Of a stretch of 64,000 bases of DNA, positions 1-11,333 are shown piece by piece. The translations under genes were made by a program, and so were the position numbers. Under the pieces are notes generated by a model, which was not told the origin of the DNA, did no database searches, and worked only from the letters and a program-made list of their open reading frames with translations. Numbering within the stretch: position 1 is the first letter of the stretch; the number at the start of each line of letters is the position of its first letter. The stretch lies in NCBI GenBank assembly GCA_907163375.1, contig CAJQUW010009265.1, forward strand, positions 62,001 to 126,000, in the 5' to 3' direction. The DNA is from Prostheceraeus crozeri (Eukaryota > Platyhelminthes > Polycladida > Euryleptidae).

Positions 1-824
1 TTTTAATTTCATCTTCCAAGACATCTTTCGCTACCTCATTTTTCAATTTACCCTTCAAATGATCATAATCTTGAAAATTTCCGGATCAGAAAGCTGAGTG
101 CTTGCAATTGATGATGTGTTTTACGAGAGGTGTCATCCACTTTTTTATCAGTACTTCTGAGATCAACAAATACGAAGGGAATAAATTGGAGCGCATCATA
201 AACACACTCATAGAAGAAGTCCGTCTTTGGTTGAATGCTAGAATCTAATCGATAGAATTGATGCCAAGGTAAAGAACAGAGATAGGACGCAAATCTGTCG
301 ATATTACTCTGCCTGAAATCCATCAGCTTCACAAATCTTTATGTTGGCGCATCGGTGCTAGAAGACTTCAAGAGAATTGATTTATGGTCTGAGGATCCGA
401 CGTTTGGACAGGGAATATGATCCAAGTAATTACTTGTCATGCTTTCTTGAATAAGAATCTTATCCAGGGTGGTGTTCTCTCTCGTTGGAAAATTTACAAC
501 TTGGCACAAAGAAGGATAGTTTTCCAGATTTTGGATTGGAAGCTTGTTAAGATCATGGTTTTTGTGGCCATGTCGAACCGAGACATTGAGTAATCGGTTA
601 AATTTGGAGGCATATTAATAACGGCAACTATCACACAAATCTGTGGAAAACGCAGCCAGACATTTTCGATTGGGATTGATTGGTAGTGATCATCATCGAC
701 CGTCAGTTGAAAACATGAAATTGTTCGACTGGCGAAACAACAAACACCGCCGCCTTTTCTTTCATCTTGCCTATCACTTCGAAAAGGTCTTTGATAGCCA
801 GGTATATGGATTTGTGGATCACTT
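1..824 (-). mobile_element. CR1/Jockey-like LINE, endonuclease and linker part (continues beyond window)
   Basis: Minus-strand reading gives the middle and end of an apurinic-type endonuclease of a non-LTR retrotransposon. The frame at 494-829 has the motif HIPGYQRPFRSDR followed by KGGGVC and a VWLRFP strand. The frame then shifts near 490 and continues with SSDHKSI, the terminal SDH catalytic motif, at about 375-400. The frame 63-332 has the usual FRxxN..........W linker found between endonuclease and RT in CR1-like elements. The RT should lie to the left of position 1. The upstream endonuclease and ORF1 of the same copy are at 2069-2277 and 5705-6290, separated by later insertions. It is frameshifted and dead. 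The clade within the CR1/Jockey group is not resolved. Confidence 0.75.
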
Positions 825-834
825 GTCATGTTTG

Positions 835-2068
835 CGAATTATTTTTGCGCAGCTGCTGCCAATGAATAGGCATAATAAACTCATACGCTGAGTTATCCTT
901 CAGACTAAAGTACTGTCCTGTTTTACAAATGTTGAATGTCATTTTAACATAATGATCCAATTTCCTAAATACTTCAACAAGTTTACGACGAAATTTTATG
1001 GATGTTTTACCTACAAACGGAAGTATCAAAAACTTATTCTCCCATTCATTTTTCTTCGTTGCTTTGTTATCCGTATTATATTTTATTTCCAGGAACTGTT
1101 ATATTAACGAGTTGATGAAGTCAATGGGATATGAGTTGCTTAATAGAATTTTTGTAATATTTTTAATTTCAAACAGTTTCCAGCTTGAGCATATATTATG
1201 CGCTCTATGCAACATTCCAATCACAGGCGTACGTCTCCATTGGATAGGGCAGGTAGCATTATAATTCATTAGTTGACCTGTATACTGTATGTACTTTCCC
1301 TAAAAATCGATGTAGATAGGCTATTACTTTTGTCAATTTCAACATCCAAAAATGAAATTATATTTTTACTTTTCTATACTGTATACTTTAAATTGGCGAG
1401 TTGTGAATTCAAAAAAAGAATGGAATTCATCTGTATTCTCAATATTCTCAAAAACAATCCTAACAACAATAGGACCCAATGGTGAGCCCATACTAACGCC
1501 ATGGAGTTGGCGATATACACTGCCATTAAAATCAAACCCTAGGTCTGAATGGTAAATCTCTTTTCTTCAAAGTATTCGAATAATTGTCTTCCTCGCATCG
1601 TTGTTTGTCATTGTCAGCGCATGAGCTTATTATACTTAAAGTCAAAACGTTAATTTCCAACTTGTAAAACATTCAAATATGTGATGAGTGAGAAAATGGC
1701 TATATACAATGAATGTGAGGTGGAGAATGCAACGTTTAAGTAAGAGAATCTGGTGCAAGTAAGTAATACTGATCGGAAGAAGAGGCCGTACATAAATCAT
1801 TATACAAATCAGAAGTCAATAGTGTCAGAATTTGTCATCAATAATCTGGAAATGAAATACATGTATGTTCAATGATATCAACATTATCTCACGTCTTAGT
1901 ATTCTTGTGAATGAATCAGTTTAAGTTATGATTTTGCGTCTTTTCCCGAACTATGTCTTATTTCATGTCTTGTTCATATAACACTCACAATTTATTTGCA
2001 AGTTTCATTGATAGGTTTTGGAGAGCCGGTCAATATATATGATGCAAGAACATACATACATGCATTTC
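835..2068 (-). mobile_element. Penelope-like element fragment inserted in the LINE endonuclease
   Basis: The minus strand reads an RT block with VYRQLHGVSMGSPLGP at about 1455-1530, matching the (Q)xDGVAMGSPLGP core of Penelope-like RTs. Further along, at 870-1029, is a post-RT thumb segment with LPFVGKTS and a GQYFSLKDN block, also typical of Penelope-like proteins. The GIY-YIG domain is missing after FSLKDN. Directly repeated CAAACATGAC (minus strand) at 2069-2078 and 825-834 brackets the insertion. Removing the insert plus one repeat rejoins the host LINE frame as ESWLTNM-TSDPQIHIPGY, so the ends are well supported. The sequence between 1560 and 2068 is too decayed to read. Confidence 0.7.
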
Positions 2069-2277
2069 GTCATGTTTGTCAGCCAAGATTCAACAACAAC
2101 GATCAGGTGGCGTTAATGTCGATGCAATTGCAAGAATTTCATCAATTTTGTTTGTCATGACTCGCACGTTTGATAAAAACACGGACGGTGAATTTTCGAG
2201 GTGAAGGTTACCATCTAAGAGCGGTCTTGAAAATGCAGATGCTGAATGTACTCCTCTTCGACAATTTTCCCTCTATC
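2069..2277 (-). mobile_element. CR1-like LINE, ORF1 C-terminus and endonuclease N-terminus
   Basis: This sliver of the host LINE lies between two younger insertions. On the minus strand it holds the last codons of ORF1 (reading IVEEEYIQHLHFQDRS and stopping at 2217-2215). The start of the endonuclease follows (NVRVMTNKIDEI, then after one frameshift VVVESWLTNM). The ORF1 part is in frame with 5705-6267 once the RTE-like LINE and one copy of its 7-bp duplication are removed. The endonuclease part is in frame with 494-824 once the Penelope-like insert is removed. Confidence 0.75.
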
Positions 2278-2284
2278 AAGAATC
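2278..2284. repeat. 7-bp target-site duplication AAGAATC
   Basis: AAGAATC at 2278-2284 is repeated at 5698-5704, immediately flanking the plus-strand LINE. The duplication is confirmed because the interrupted ORF1 of the older LINE rejoins in frame across it. Confidence 0.85.
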
Positions 2285-5200
2285 GGGGGGGGGCATAGCT
2301 GTCTGCTACCTCCAGGGTCGCAGGTGGCGGATAGCGAGAGGTCATCATTGGGTGATGGCTAGCTGACAAATAAGGCCGTTGGCTCGAATAAGCAGTCCCT
2401 GACCAGCTAGCGGCTGTCTTCTGGATTTGTCCTGAAGTCAGTGTCGAGAGGGAAAGGCACCGTCTCTAAAAAATAATCTCCTTACCTACTACCTTGTAGG
2501 GTCTTCCCATCTACTGATGAGGAAAGGCTAGGTTCATGACGGATAATCATGGTTGGCGTCAGCAAGGGAATGCGGCCGTAAAATTGCAGCACCGTATTTT
2601 TTATGAAATGTCCCACTCACAAATGGCCCCTAGTGCCCGGCAGCCTTTGAATAGGCAAGGGGTGCGAAGAATGACCGGGGAGAAGAAAATGAAAAACTTA
2701 CGCATTGGGACAGCTAATGTTGGCTCAATGTATGGGAGAAGCAGGGAGGTGTTTGAGATGTTGAGGAGAAAAGGAATTGATGTCTGCTGTGTGCAGGAGG
2801 CCCAATTCAAAGGTTGTGGATGCAAGTTCATCGGTGAAGGCGATGAAAAGTACAAGATGGTCTGGAGAGAAGTCAAGCAGAGGAGGAGTTGGTATCATGT
2901 TAAAAGAATGCTTGACCAGTGGTGTGTTAGAAGTTGAGAGGTTAACTTCAAGGATAATGAAAATTCGACTTAACCTGGACGTCAAAGTGACACACATTTT
3001 TTCAGCGTATGCGCCCCAGACTGGGAGGTCAGATGTCGAAAAGGATGCCTTTTGAGGGAGACTGGACGACGAAATAATGCGAGTACCCTCATCTGAAAGC
3101 GTTATTGTAGCCGGAGACCTAAATGGTCACATTGGGAATGACGGAGTTGGTTTCGAAGAAAGTGTTAGGCCCTTTGGATACGGGCAAGCAAACAGTGAAG
3201 GGAACAGAATCCTTGAATTCTGCCAAAGCAATGGTTTGAAGGTGATGAACACATTTTTCTCAAAGGGCATGGAGAAGAAAATAACGTACACGTGTGGTGA
3301 CCATCAAACCCAGATAGACTTCTTGTTGGTAAAACAACAGGATGCCGGTGTGGTGAGAGATTGCAAGGTGATCCCTGGCGAAGCTTGTCTTTTGCAACAT
3401 CGGATTCTATTGATGGACATAACGAGGAGAAGTGTGTTGGAAGTGAAAGATAGGAGAGTTGCAAGAAGATCAAGGTTTGGAATCTGAGCGCAAAAGATCT
3501 GTAGAAGGAATTCGAAGAATATCTCAGACAACAGATAACTCAAGAAAAAGAAAACAATGGAGTTATAGACTGGGAGATGTTTCAAGAGAAAATGTTAGAG
3601 ACGGCCAGGAAACGATGTGGCGAAACAAATGGGAAGCGTAGGCAGTTCAACCGTGAGACTTGATGATGGAACGCCAGGGTGCAACGCCATTAAAGCTAAG
3701 AGAGCAGCCTTTAAGAAGTGGCAGACGACAGAGAGTGTTGATGATCGGTCCGATTACAAAATCAAGTCGAAGCTGGCAAAGAAAGAGGTGGCAGTGGCAA
3801 AGGATCAGTCCTGGAAAAACTGGGTAAATGAGACGAGCAGAAATGAAATGAGAAAATGTTCAGATTGGAAGGACATCAGTGGTTCAAGATATATGAAAGG
3901 TAAAGACGGTGAAATAATCCTAAATGAGGATCAGATCAGTAAAAGATGGAAGGAAGATTTCGAAAATCTGCTCAATATGCAAAATGACTTTGAGACAGAA
4001 GATGACGAGGTGACGGAAGGTCCCCTGGATGAAGTTACGGAGGCAGAAATAAGGCATGCTATAGCGAGCATGAAGAGTGGGAAAGATCCTGAACCATCCG
4101 GCTTGGTGGTTGAGCTCATCAAAGGAGCAGGTGAAACTGCGGTTCAAGTGTTGAGAGACATCTTCCAAAGTATTTTTTCTCATGAAAAGTACCTCCATCA
4201 TGGCAAAGCAGTGTAACTATTCCACTTTACAAAGGTAAAGGCGATGCGATGGAATGTGGAAATTACAGGGGAATACGGATGCTTGAACACGGTTTGAAAA
4301 TATTCGAGAAAGTTCTCGAAATGAGGTTGAAGAAGCTCATACAAGTAGACGAGCGGCAATTTGGATTCCGCACTGGAAAGTCGACGACTGATGCGATCTT
4401 CATTCTACGGCAGCTGCAAGAGAAGTACTGTGCGAAACAGAAAAGGTTGTTTCATGTTTTTGTTGACCTTCGAAAAGCCTTCGATAGTGTTCCACGAAAA
4501 GTAATAGCTTGGGCCTTAGGACGTCAAGGGATTCAAGGAGGCCTCGTAACATCAGTGATGTCGCTGTACGAGAGATCGACGTCAAAGGTCAGCTCCATGG
4601 CAGGCATATCGGAAGAGTTTGTGATAGAGGTGGGAGTCCATCAAGGTTCTGCACTAAGTCCTCTTCTCTTTATCACTGTGATGGAGGAACTGTCCAAGGA
4701 GTATCGAGGCGAGGGTCCATGGGAGCTCCTTTACGCTGATGACATCGTATTGGCTGCTGAAACGAAGAACGATGTGGAGCAAATGCTTTGTGGTGTAAAA
4801 GCAGCATTGAGAAGAGGGGAATGAAAGTTAACCTGGAGAAGACGAAGGTTATGGTGACAAGGAAGAAAAAGCAAGAAACAATCAAATCTGGTAAATGGCC
4901 GTGTGGATGTTGTGGAAAAGGAATTGGGGTAAATTCGACTCTCTGTACCTCATGCTACAAGTAGTACACATAAAAGATGACACATTTCCAATGCCCTAAG
5001 TGTCAAAGCGCATATACCAATATTCCGACAGACGACTCTATAAGAATTGATGGTAGTCCTAGCATACAAGAGGTTAGCCACTTCCGCTATCTCGGAGATT
5101 ATGCTGGACAGCCAAGGTGGAGTAGAAAGGGCAGTGAGAGCTCGGACAGCTAATGCTTGGTCCAAATGGAGAGAGTTAGCCAGCCTTCTGAACAATAAGA

Positions 5201-5697
5201 GTGTCTCCCTAAGATCCAGAGCTCATGTGTATGAGTCTTTCATGCGATCAGTCCCTGTGTATGGCTCAGAAACATGGTCCTTGACACGGAAGTTGTTTGA
5301 ACTATTGCGAGCATGTAATCGGAGAATGCTGAGATACATGGCAGGAGTAAAATGGAGCGACGGAAGATGCAAGCATTATCGGAAGACGAAGTGGCAAGAA
5401 TGTGTGGTCTGAAGGAGCTGGAAGATCGGGTTAGAAGAGGCCGTCTGAGATGGTTCGTCATGTAAAGACAGCTGAGGGAAACTGCTTGCACAGAGTGGAA
5501 AGCATGGAAGTCCCAGGGCGTCGAGCCGTCGGAAGACCAAGAAGAACATGGCGTCAATGTATCTCAGAAGATCTGAAGAAAATAGGAATCCCCGAAGAAC
5601 TCGCTGCCAACCGAGATGAATGGAGGAGAGCCATCAATTGTCCAGCCCCAGGAGATGGGATTCAACAGACGTTAAACGTGGAGTAAGAGAAAGTAAG
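2285..5697 (+). mobile_element. RTE-like (RTE/Proto2-type) LINE, near full length, 3.4 kb, frameshifted
   Basis: Starts with a G-run and about 250 bp of 5' leader, then a single broken ORF. The endonuclease is readable in three frames from 2690: RIGTANVGSMYGR, CVQEA, SAYAPQ, VIVAGDLNGH, and an LLQHRIL end block at about 3395. The RT is at 4249-4824, with FGFRTGKSTTDA, FVDLRKAFDSVPR, VHQGSALSPLLF and the catalytic LLYADDIVL. After the RT comes a Cys cluster (CGCCGKGIGVNSTLC, about 4905-4960). The C-terminal tail is RRGRLRWF and GRRAVGRPRRTW, ending SPAPG-type at 5686. Similar proteins are often annotated as craniofacial development protein 2-like, a misnomer. At least five frameshifts or stops make it dead. 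It ends in a short AAG/GTAAG-rich tail rather than poly(A). Confidence 0.8.
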
Positions 5698-5704
5698 AAG
5701 AATC

Positions 5705-6290
5705 ACATCTTTGCCATACTGTCGTCTTCTGATTAGCTCATTCATCAGTGCTCGATGCATTGCTTGCTTCATTGTTGTTCTGTCAGGGTTGATGTAGACA
5801 GTTTTGTATTCTTCTGAATGTCTGAGTGACTTGGAATTGCGTAATGCGTTATTCCTCTCCTCGAGTAACTTGCATTTTAATTTCAGTAACAGTGGGCGTT
5901 CACATCTTGATCTGCCAATTCGAATTGGTCTTTCGAAATCCGCTGCCAGTTCGTTGATCAATTTTTTGCAGCAGCCATAATCAGGCCAACTGCGATCAGT
6001 TACACTGCCATCAGGATTCTCAGGAACACCGGACAAAATTATGTTTGTTTGGCGAACTTGTCTCGAATGCAAATCGTCGGCACTCTATGAAAGATCATTG
6101 TGCTGGGACGGTCTGAGCTCCGAAATATCATCCTTCAGTTGTCTATTTTCTAGTCGCAACACGTTGTTAGTTTCTTCTAGTTGATGTAACCGTGCAATGA
6201 TTTCTTGAATCTTAAAATTTTCATTTTTTACAATGCTTAAGATGGCTACTTTCGTAGATTCCATCAATTCCTTTGTCTTTAAGCATCAAG
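5705..6290 (-). mobile_element. CR1-like LINE, ORF1 (coiled coil plus RNA-binding domain)
   Basis: Minus strand 6267-6085 encodes a leucine/glutamate-rich coiled coil (LHQLEETNNVLRLENRQLKD). An in-frame TAG stop near 6081 separates it from 6072-5705, which reads RQTNIILSGVPEN, a basic RIGRSR turn, RPLLLKLK and VYINPDRT. That is the layout of LINE ORF1 nucleic-acid-binding domains (Transposase_22-like). The frame ends in RRQYGKDVIL at the insertion point of the RTE-like LINE and resumes at 2277. It is therefore the 5' part of the element whose endonuclease sits at 1-824. The true 5' end, near 6290-6340, is not sharply defined. Confidence 0.7.
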
Positions 6291-9120
6291 CCAGACTTTG
6301 ATCTAAGCTTTCTTGCGAACTACTTAGGTTGAGAACCACTGGTTTAAGCACAACTGGTCCAAATTTTTAAAAAGTTTGATGTGATTATTACATCGTCAAT
6401 TTTCCCACTTCCAAATCTGTTTTCCAAGGTGTTTGATGATGTAATTCGATATGTCAGGTCAATTAATCAAATAGAAAATTTCATTGTAAAGTTATCCTTA
6501 ACCAGTATAATTTCCCAATATGAGTTTCATTCACAGTATTTCCTGTCAAATTCGCACATATAGACAGTTTGTGGGAATCAGAAGAGGTAATTCAGTATCT
6601 CAAAAGAATGATTTGAAAGAATGTCAAGTTTTATTGTGTTATATATAGACTTTGTTGTTACTATCAAAACTGTTGAAATTGAGGTGTCGAAAACTGAGCG
6701 TGCTGCCCAGAAACTGCTACGCATGCACCAAAAACAGGACATTTGGTGATGAAGTCTACACGGTTTGTGAAAGGAGAAGATGTTGTAAATATCTTGTTAT
6801 AGATGTAATAATTGATACCTTTATAGTTGATATATAGAATAATTTGATAACAAAAATTATCACATTAAGATCTCTAGAAATTTGGACCAATCGTACGGTC
6901 ACCCATTATTCCGCGATTCCACAGCTATGCATCGTCCAGTTTTGTAGATACATGCTTACTTACCTAGTTTTGGGGATCAATGAAATCTACTAGTAGTTTA
7001 ACTGGAGATTATAGACATTGACAGACTCTTCAATAAGTAGTATAATGATGGAAGGAAAGCCTAGCAAATACATGTGTCATCTACGAGTATATACAATGTT
7101 TGTCAGTTTTGTGACATTGTCAAGAAATCCATTAAGTACGATTATTTTGTGTTAATGAAGTAATGACTAGTAATGATGATGGCTGCAGAATGAGCAGTAT
7201 GTCACGTACACGTACATTAAGTGAAATACATGATTCATGCAATGCTAGTCTATAAGCCAATCTCATAAATTATACATTATTTCTGATAAGGGAGTAATTC
7301 TCATACGATGATGAAAGTCATCCCAGTAGCCATTTATAATAGAATATAATGCTTACTAATTCAAATTATTAATTAAAGTAGTGCTGATGAGGATTGATGG
7401 CGTCTTCCAATCCGCAAGTGTACAGATGCAATGCTACTGTAACCACTGGATTAATCAGTTCTTAAAAGAACTCAATGGAGCTTTCTCGTGGCAACAAATT
7501 AAAATTGATCAGCTTTGGCACAATATCTGGTAAAAGTGGAAATCTCAAGATTTGTAACACTACTCATTCTTACTGTTAATATATTAATACCATAGATTCA
7601 AAACACTGCCGTATACACGTTCAAAACAGACGTCTAATATACTGTACCGACTACAGATGCTGGTAGTGGAAATAGAATAGGACAATGGTCATCATAGGTT
7701 AAGGAAATTAAAAATGAATATTATAAAACAACAGGAAACCGATGGATAAAAATTGGAAAAGTGGAGGTAAAACATGGAAATACAATGACTTTCTACTACA
7801 CCGAAAGCAATGAAACTATACACACTATACCTAAGACTACACATGGAAAATACTATTTCTTCACTTGAATTTGTTATCGCCAGTTTCTTCATCCGTCTGT
7901 AGCACTTCATGTAATTCCACATTTCTTAATTTGGATTACAATACATCGACCACTACTTCAGCTACCGATTAAGGGATATAAACCATAATACTGCAGTCCG
8001 TCAGTCATCAGCAGGTACTCGTCTAATTGTGTTTCGACCCCTAACCTGAACACTCAAACCCAGACGAGCGGGGTCCCATATTATGTCTGCTACATGATAT
8101 TTCCTCATTTTCTTATCTTCATATATGAATTGCTAGTTTTGCAACATTACCAATTAGTATTTGGTGACAGAATTCGGTCAGCATTCCTATTTGGCTTCAC
8201 AGCACAAACCGTCAGTCTCGTCATCTTCCTTTAAGTTGTTGTAATGAATGATGAGATTGAATTGATGACGCATTGATCGCTTTTAAGATTTCGTCCTGTA
8301 ATTTCCCTGCTATTTTCCATTTCCATCATTGGTATTAAACGGTTTGTACCCGACCTTTGTTTTCAGAAAGATATCTTGTTCACTTTGTGTCTGTCTTGAT
8401 GATTACATTGGTCTTTTGAGCTAACACCTTCATGTCGCATATTTGTCACTCCATTCCATGTTCAACGTGAATTAGAAGGGACATAGGCGCTCATTGATGA
8501 ATTTGGTGTCTTTGTCTATTCATAACTTAAGTGTTAAATTTCTTTCGGAAAATAAATATGCTATTCTTTAACTGTACGATGTTTCGTGTAACATAACTTT
8601 GTCGATTCTTGGTTTTGTTGTGGATTATGCCTTAGGTCATATAAGAGTATCTTTTCGTAAGTTTAAAGTCAAACTTCAAAAATGTTTAGGTCATAAAAAA
8701 ATTGCCCTAATCATAACTCGTGCTTTACTTTCACTGTAGGCCCTATATCATGATAAACATGTGTCATGGATTCATAATATAATTGCTAGAATAATATTGT
8801 TTGCTGATTTAGTTAACTAATTGTTCACCACTTCCTAATTCAGCTTTACAATCGCCCATCTGAAATTCGGTAAATAAACTTCTTGTGATAAAAACTTTGA
8901 CTCCTTGTCACATTATTACCGGAGATATCAAACAAAGCTTGTAGTGCATCGGTCAAAATATAAATCAAAATGATTCTTGTTAGGCCAGGTCAATCGAGAG
9001 TTTAGGAAGAAAGTTATTCCGGGAACCGGGACATTGTAATTGATGAGATCTATTCGCTGATGGCGAAGAATTATTTCTTTTATAGCCACTACCATGGACT
9101 ATTGCAGACAGCTCCTTTAT
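6291..9120. other. No gene recognised; candidate hAT terminus at about 6332
   Basis: AT-rich sequence with only short accidental ORFs. The minus strand at about 6328-6346 carries CAGTGGTTCTCAACC, the terminal motif of SPIN-type hAT transposons, but I found no partner end. No D2HGDH terminal exon (NLHLN... or EHG motif with splice sites) could be recognised here. Confidence 0.4.
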
Positions 9121-9123
9121 TAC

Positions 9124-9246
9124 TACACCTTTTCCAGATCGATTTCAGATTTCTCCAATTGAATTTCAGACGTCTATCACAGACTCAACATTGAAGATAT
9201 CTGCAATTCAATTGGAGAAATCTGAATCGATTTGGAAAAGGTGTAG
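9124..9246. repeat. Intronic inverted repeat, about 42-bp arms with a 38-bp loop
   Basis: The left arm at 9124-9167 (starting CTACACCTTTTCCA) is complementary to the right arm at 9204-9246 (ending TGGAAAAGGTGTAG), with only one or two mismatches and a one-base bulge. It lies 66 bases downstream, in transcript direction, of the donor of the last alternative D2HGDH exon. The transcript would form a long stable stem. It could be a small MITE; no target duplication is obvious. Confidence 0.75.
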
Positions 9247-9311
9247 ATCGTCGGATTTCTATGGTCACTACAAGTCCATTTCTATTCGAGAAACTAGGAT
9301 CAGAAACCTAC

Positions 9312-9483
9312 CATCACCGATATGTCCGTAAATCACAAGAATCTTATGACGATTTTCGAGTCGAACTTCCAAGTCTTCAACCAATCGGGGCCATGTAGTG
9401 ATGTCGACCGATAAATCATATTTGTAGACATAGCCAGAGAGTTTCAGACTCTCAGTAATGCTTTCACGCAGAGCCCAAATCGA
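9312..9483 (-). CDS. D2HGDH: D2HGDH exon 6c (canonical version of the alternative exon)
   Basis: The minus-strand acceptor ATTTCCAG and donor GATG|GTAGGT bound 172 nt, phase 0 in and phase 1 out. It encodes IWALRESITESL, then GYVYKYDLS, and ends YGHIGDG. These are the conserved blocks of D-2-hydroxyglutarate dehydrogenase that carry the substrate-binding Arg, Thr and Lys (R and T of LRESIT, K of VYKYDLS) and the first metal-binding His (GHIGDG). All of those residues are present, so this is the version expected to give a normal enzyme. It is the third of three copies in transcript order. The next exon (NLHLNV...) should follow downstream but was not found in the window. Confidence 0.9.
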
Positions 9484-11333
9484 CTGGAAATAGCACAAAA
9501 GAGAGAATTGAAGTGAATTCAGAAAGCATGAACATCACTAGAGATCATCAAAGTTTCATTTATTGCTGCCATCGAAAACTTGCAATTCATTCATTGACAG
9601 TTTCTTCAGTTGCCTTTCGAGAGAGAGACGTGAATTCTTGTCTTCGGCTGTCAACTTCCGACAGCACTGATCATCCCCGGATATAATCGTCAGTCAATGA
9701 ATTGAAATAAATAATTATGATAAGCTCATAACCAGCCACAAGGAAACAAATGAGATAAAATATTGAATATTTCAGTGACAAACATTTGGAAAATATGAAC
9801 CTTACTGTGGCCTGCGACAACTTTCGGTTCTGATATGCTGTGTTCGATTGAGTTGAAGTTTGGAATCATTCTGATGAATGTCAAAGGACTAGCTGATGGT
9901 CGCTTTGAAAGGACAGGTTTCGGCTGCATGCAGAACGTCCGTGCTATCAAGACTGTTGGTTAATGTGGAACAGTGCATGGTGGACGGGCAACCTAACGTC
10001 ATTTCAGTCGTTGTTTATATCTTCTTTTAATTGTAGGCATGGGATTGAACCAATTATAAAAAGCCGGAATTTTAAAGAGTAGCTGAATCAGCGGCGCATG
10101 GCGAGCGTTTAGCGAGCCTATAATTTATAATTCCCCAGAAAGCCTAGAAATCGTCTAATTAAAAGGCTTAATATTTAACACAGGTCTTTACTTTTTAACT
10201 ATTTATATGACTTAATATAATAATTAAAATACATGGGTATTAACACAATTTAGAATATGTTAAATGTACAAAAATCGAATCAAGTAAGAACCTACATAGA
10301 TGAGCAGTAGAAATTCATAGTAGGTACGTAGGTACAAATGTATATGAAAAAGTGGGTCTAGTTAAAAATCTTAGCACGCTTAGCAAGGAAAGAAGTGTGT
10401 TTCTTCAAGGCACGCTTCAGTATTTTAGAAGACATTTTCTTTGACGCAGCTTTTGACACTACATCCAATGAATGCAAGTTCAAAGTAGACTTCTTTTCAT
10501 CCAGAAGCCGGAATAGCCGGAAAAATCCCATGCCGGTAATTCTGATAAATTTTTGAGTAGTAACCGCTGCTATCGAGGTGGGGCGACTGCACAGAAACAC
10601 TGCTAGGCTAACAAATCGCTAACATTATCATTCACTCATTGAAATTTGCTTCTCACTAACTAGTCACTATCCAACACTGTAACTGTGCGGTCGCCCTGGT
10701 CGGTGAAACATCAGGAATTACAGATTTTCGTGAACATTTTTGACTACTTTCATATACTGGTCGATCATCTTCAATGCAAATAGCTAGTTCACATCTCTCA
10801 ACATGAATCTCCATCGAAATTTCACTACCAGATCGCCATTACGGTTATCTGGCCACGATTGTAGCCGATAAATCGAGCCTCGGCCGATGCCTTCGTAATT
10901 CCACGCATTGAGACTGGAACAATGATGAATGATAACTGATATCCGATTTATTTCCTTCAATCAACGTTCTTGAAACGAGATGACGATTTGACGATCACTG
11001 GGATTCCTAGCCTATAACTTGACTATGCTTGGTTTCGTAAACACATTCATGTGGTCTATAAACTGTTTGTTACTTCAATAATGCGAACCACTGCATTATC
11101 AATGAGGAAGGAACTTTATAACCACTGAAAGATATTTTAGGCTCACAACTTCTATCAAAACATGCGGACGATTTTCGGTATATTTGATGTCTGATCAAGG
11201 AATACGAATGTGGAACAAGATCGTGCATCTCAAAGTAGCAATAACTGCATTTATTCTATTGAAAATGAAATTAGACGCATGTCTTCCCAGCACATTTTAG
11301 CAATGTTTACGACTTCCCTGTGCGACCCAGTGT
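9484..11333. other. D2HGDH intron sequence without recognised elements
   Basis: Lies between exon copies 6b and 6c. A minus-strand ORF at 10358-10600 has a lysine-rich end, but I see no family match or splice context. A short minus-strand ORF at 9726-9950 is likewise unsupported. Confidence 0.4.

Noticed and set aside
8440-8480. Minus-strand VEHGM as a candidate for the D2HGDH terminal EHG motif
   Set aside because: The frame stops two codons later, nothing else around matches NLHLN or GVGF, and no splice sites fit.
10358-10600. Lysine-rich 80-codon minus-strand ORF
   Set aside because: No recognisable family, splice sites or context; low-complexity basic composition can arise by chance in AT-rich DNA.
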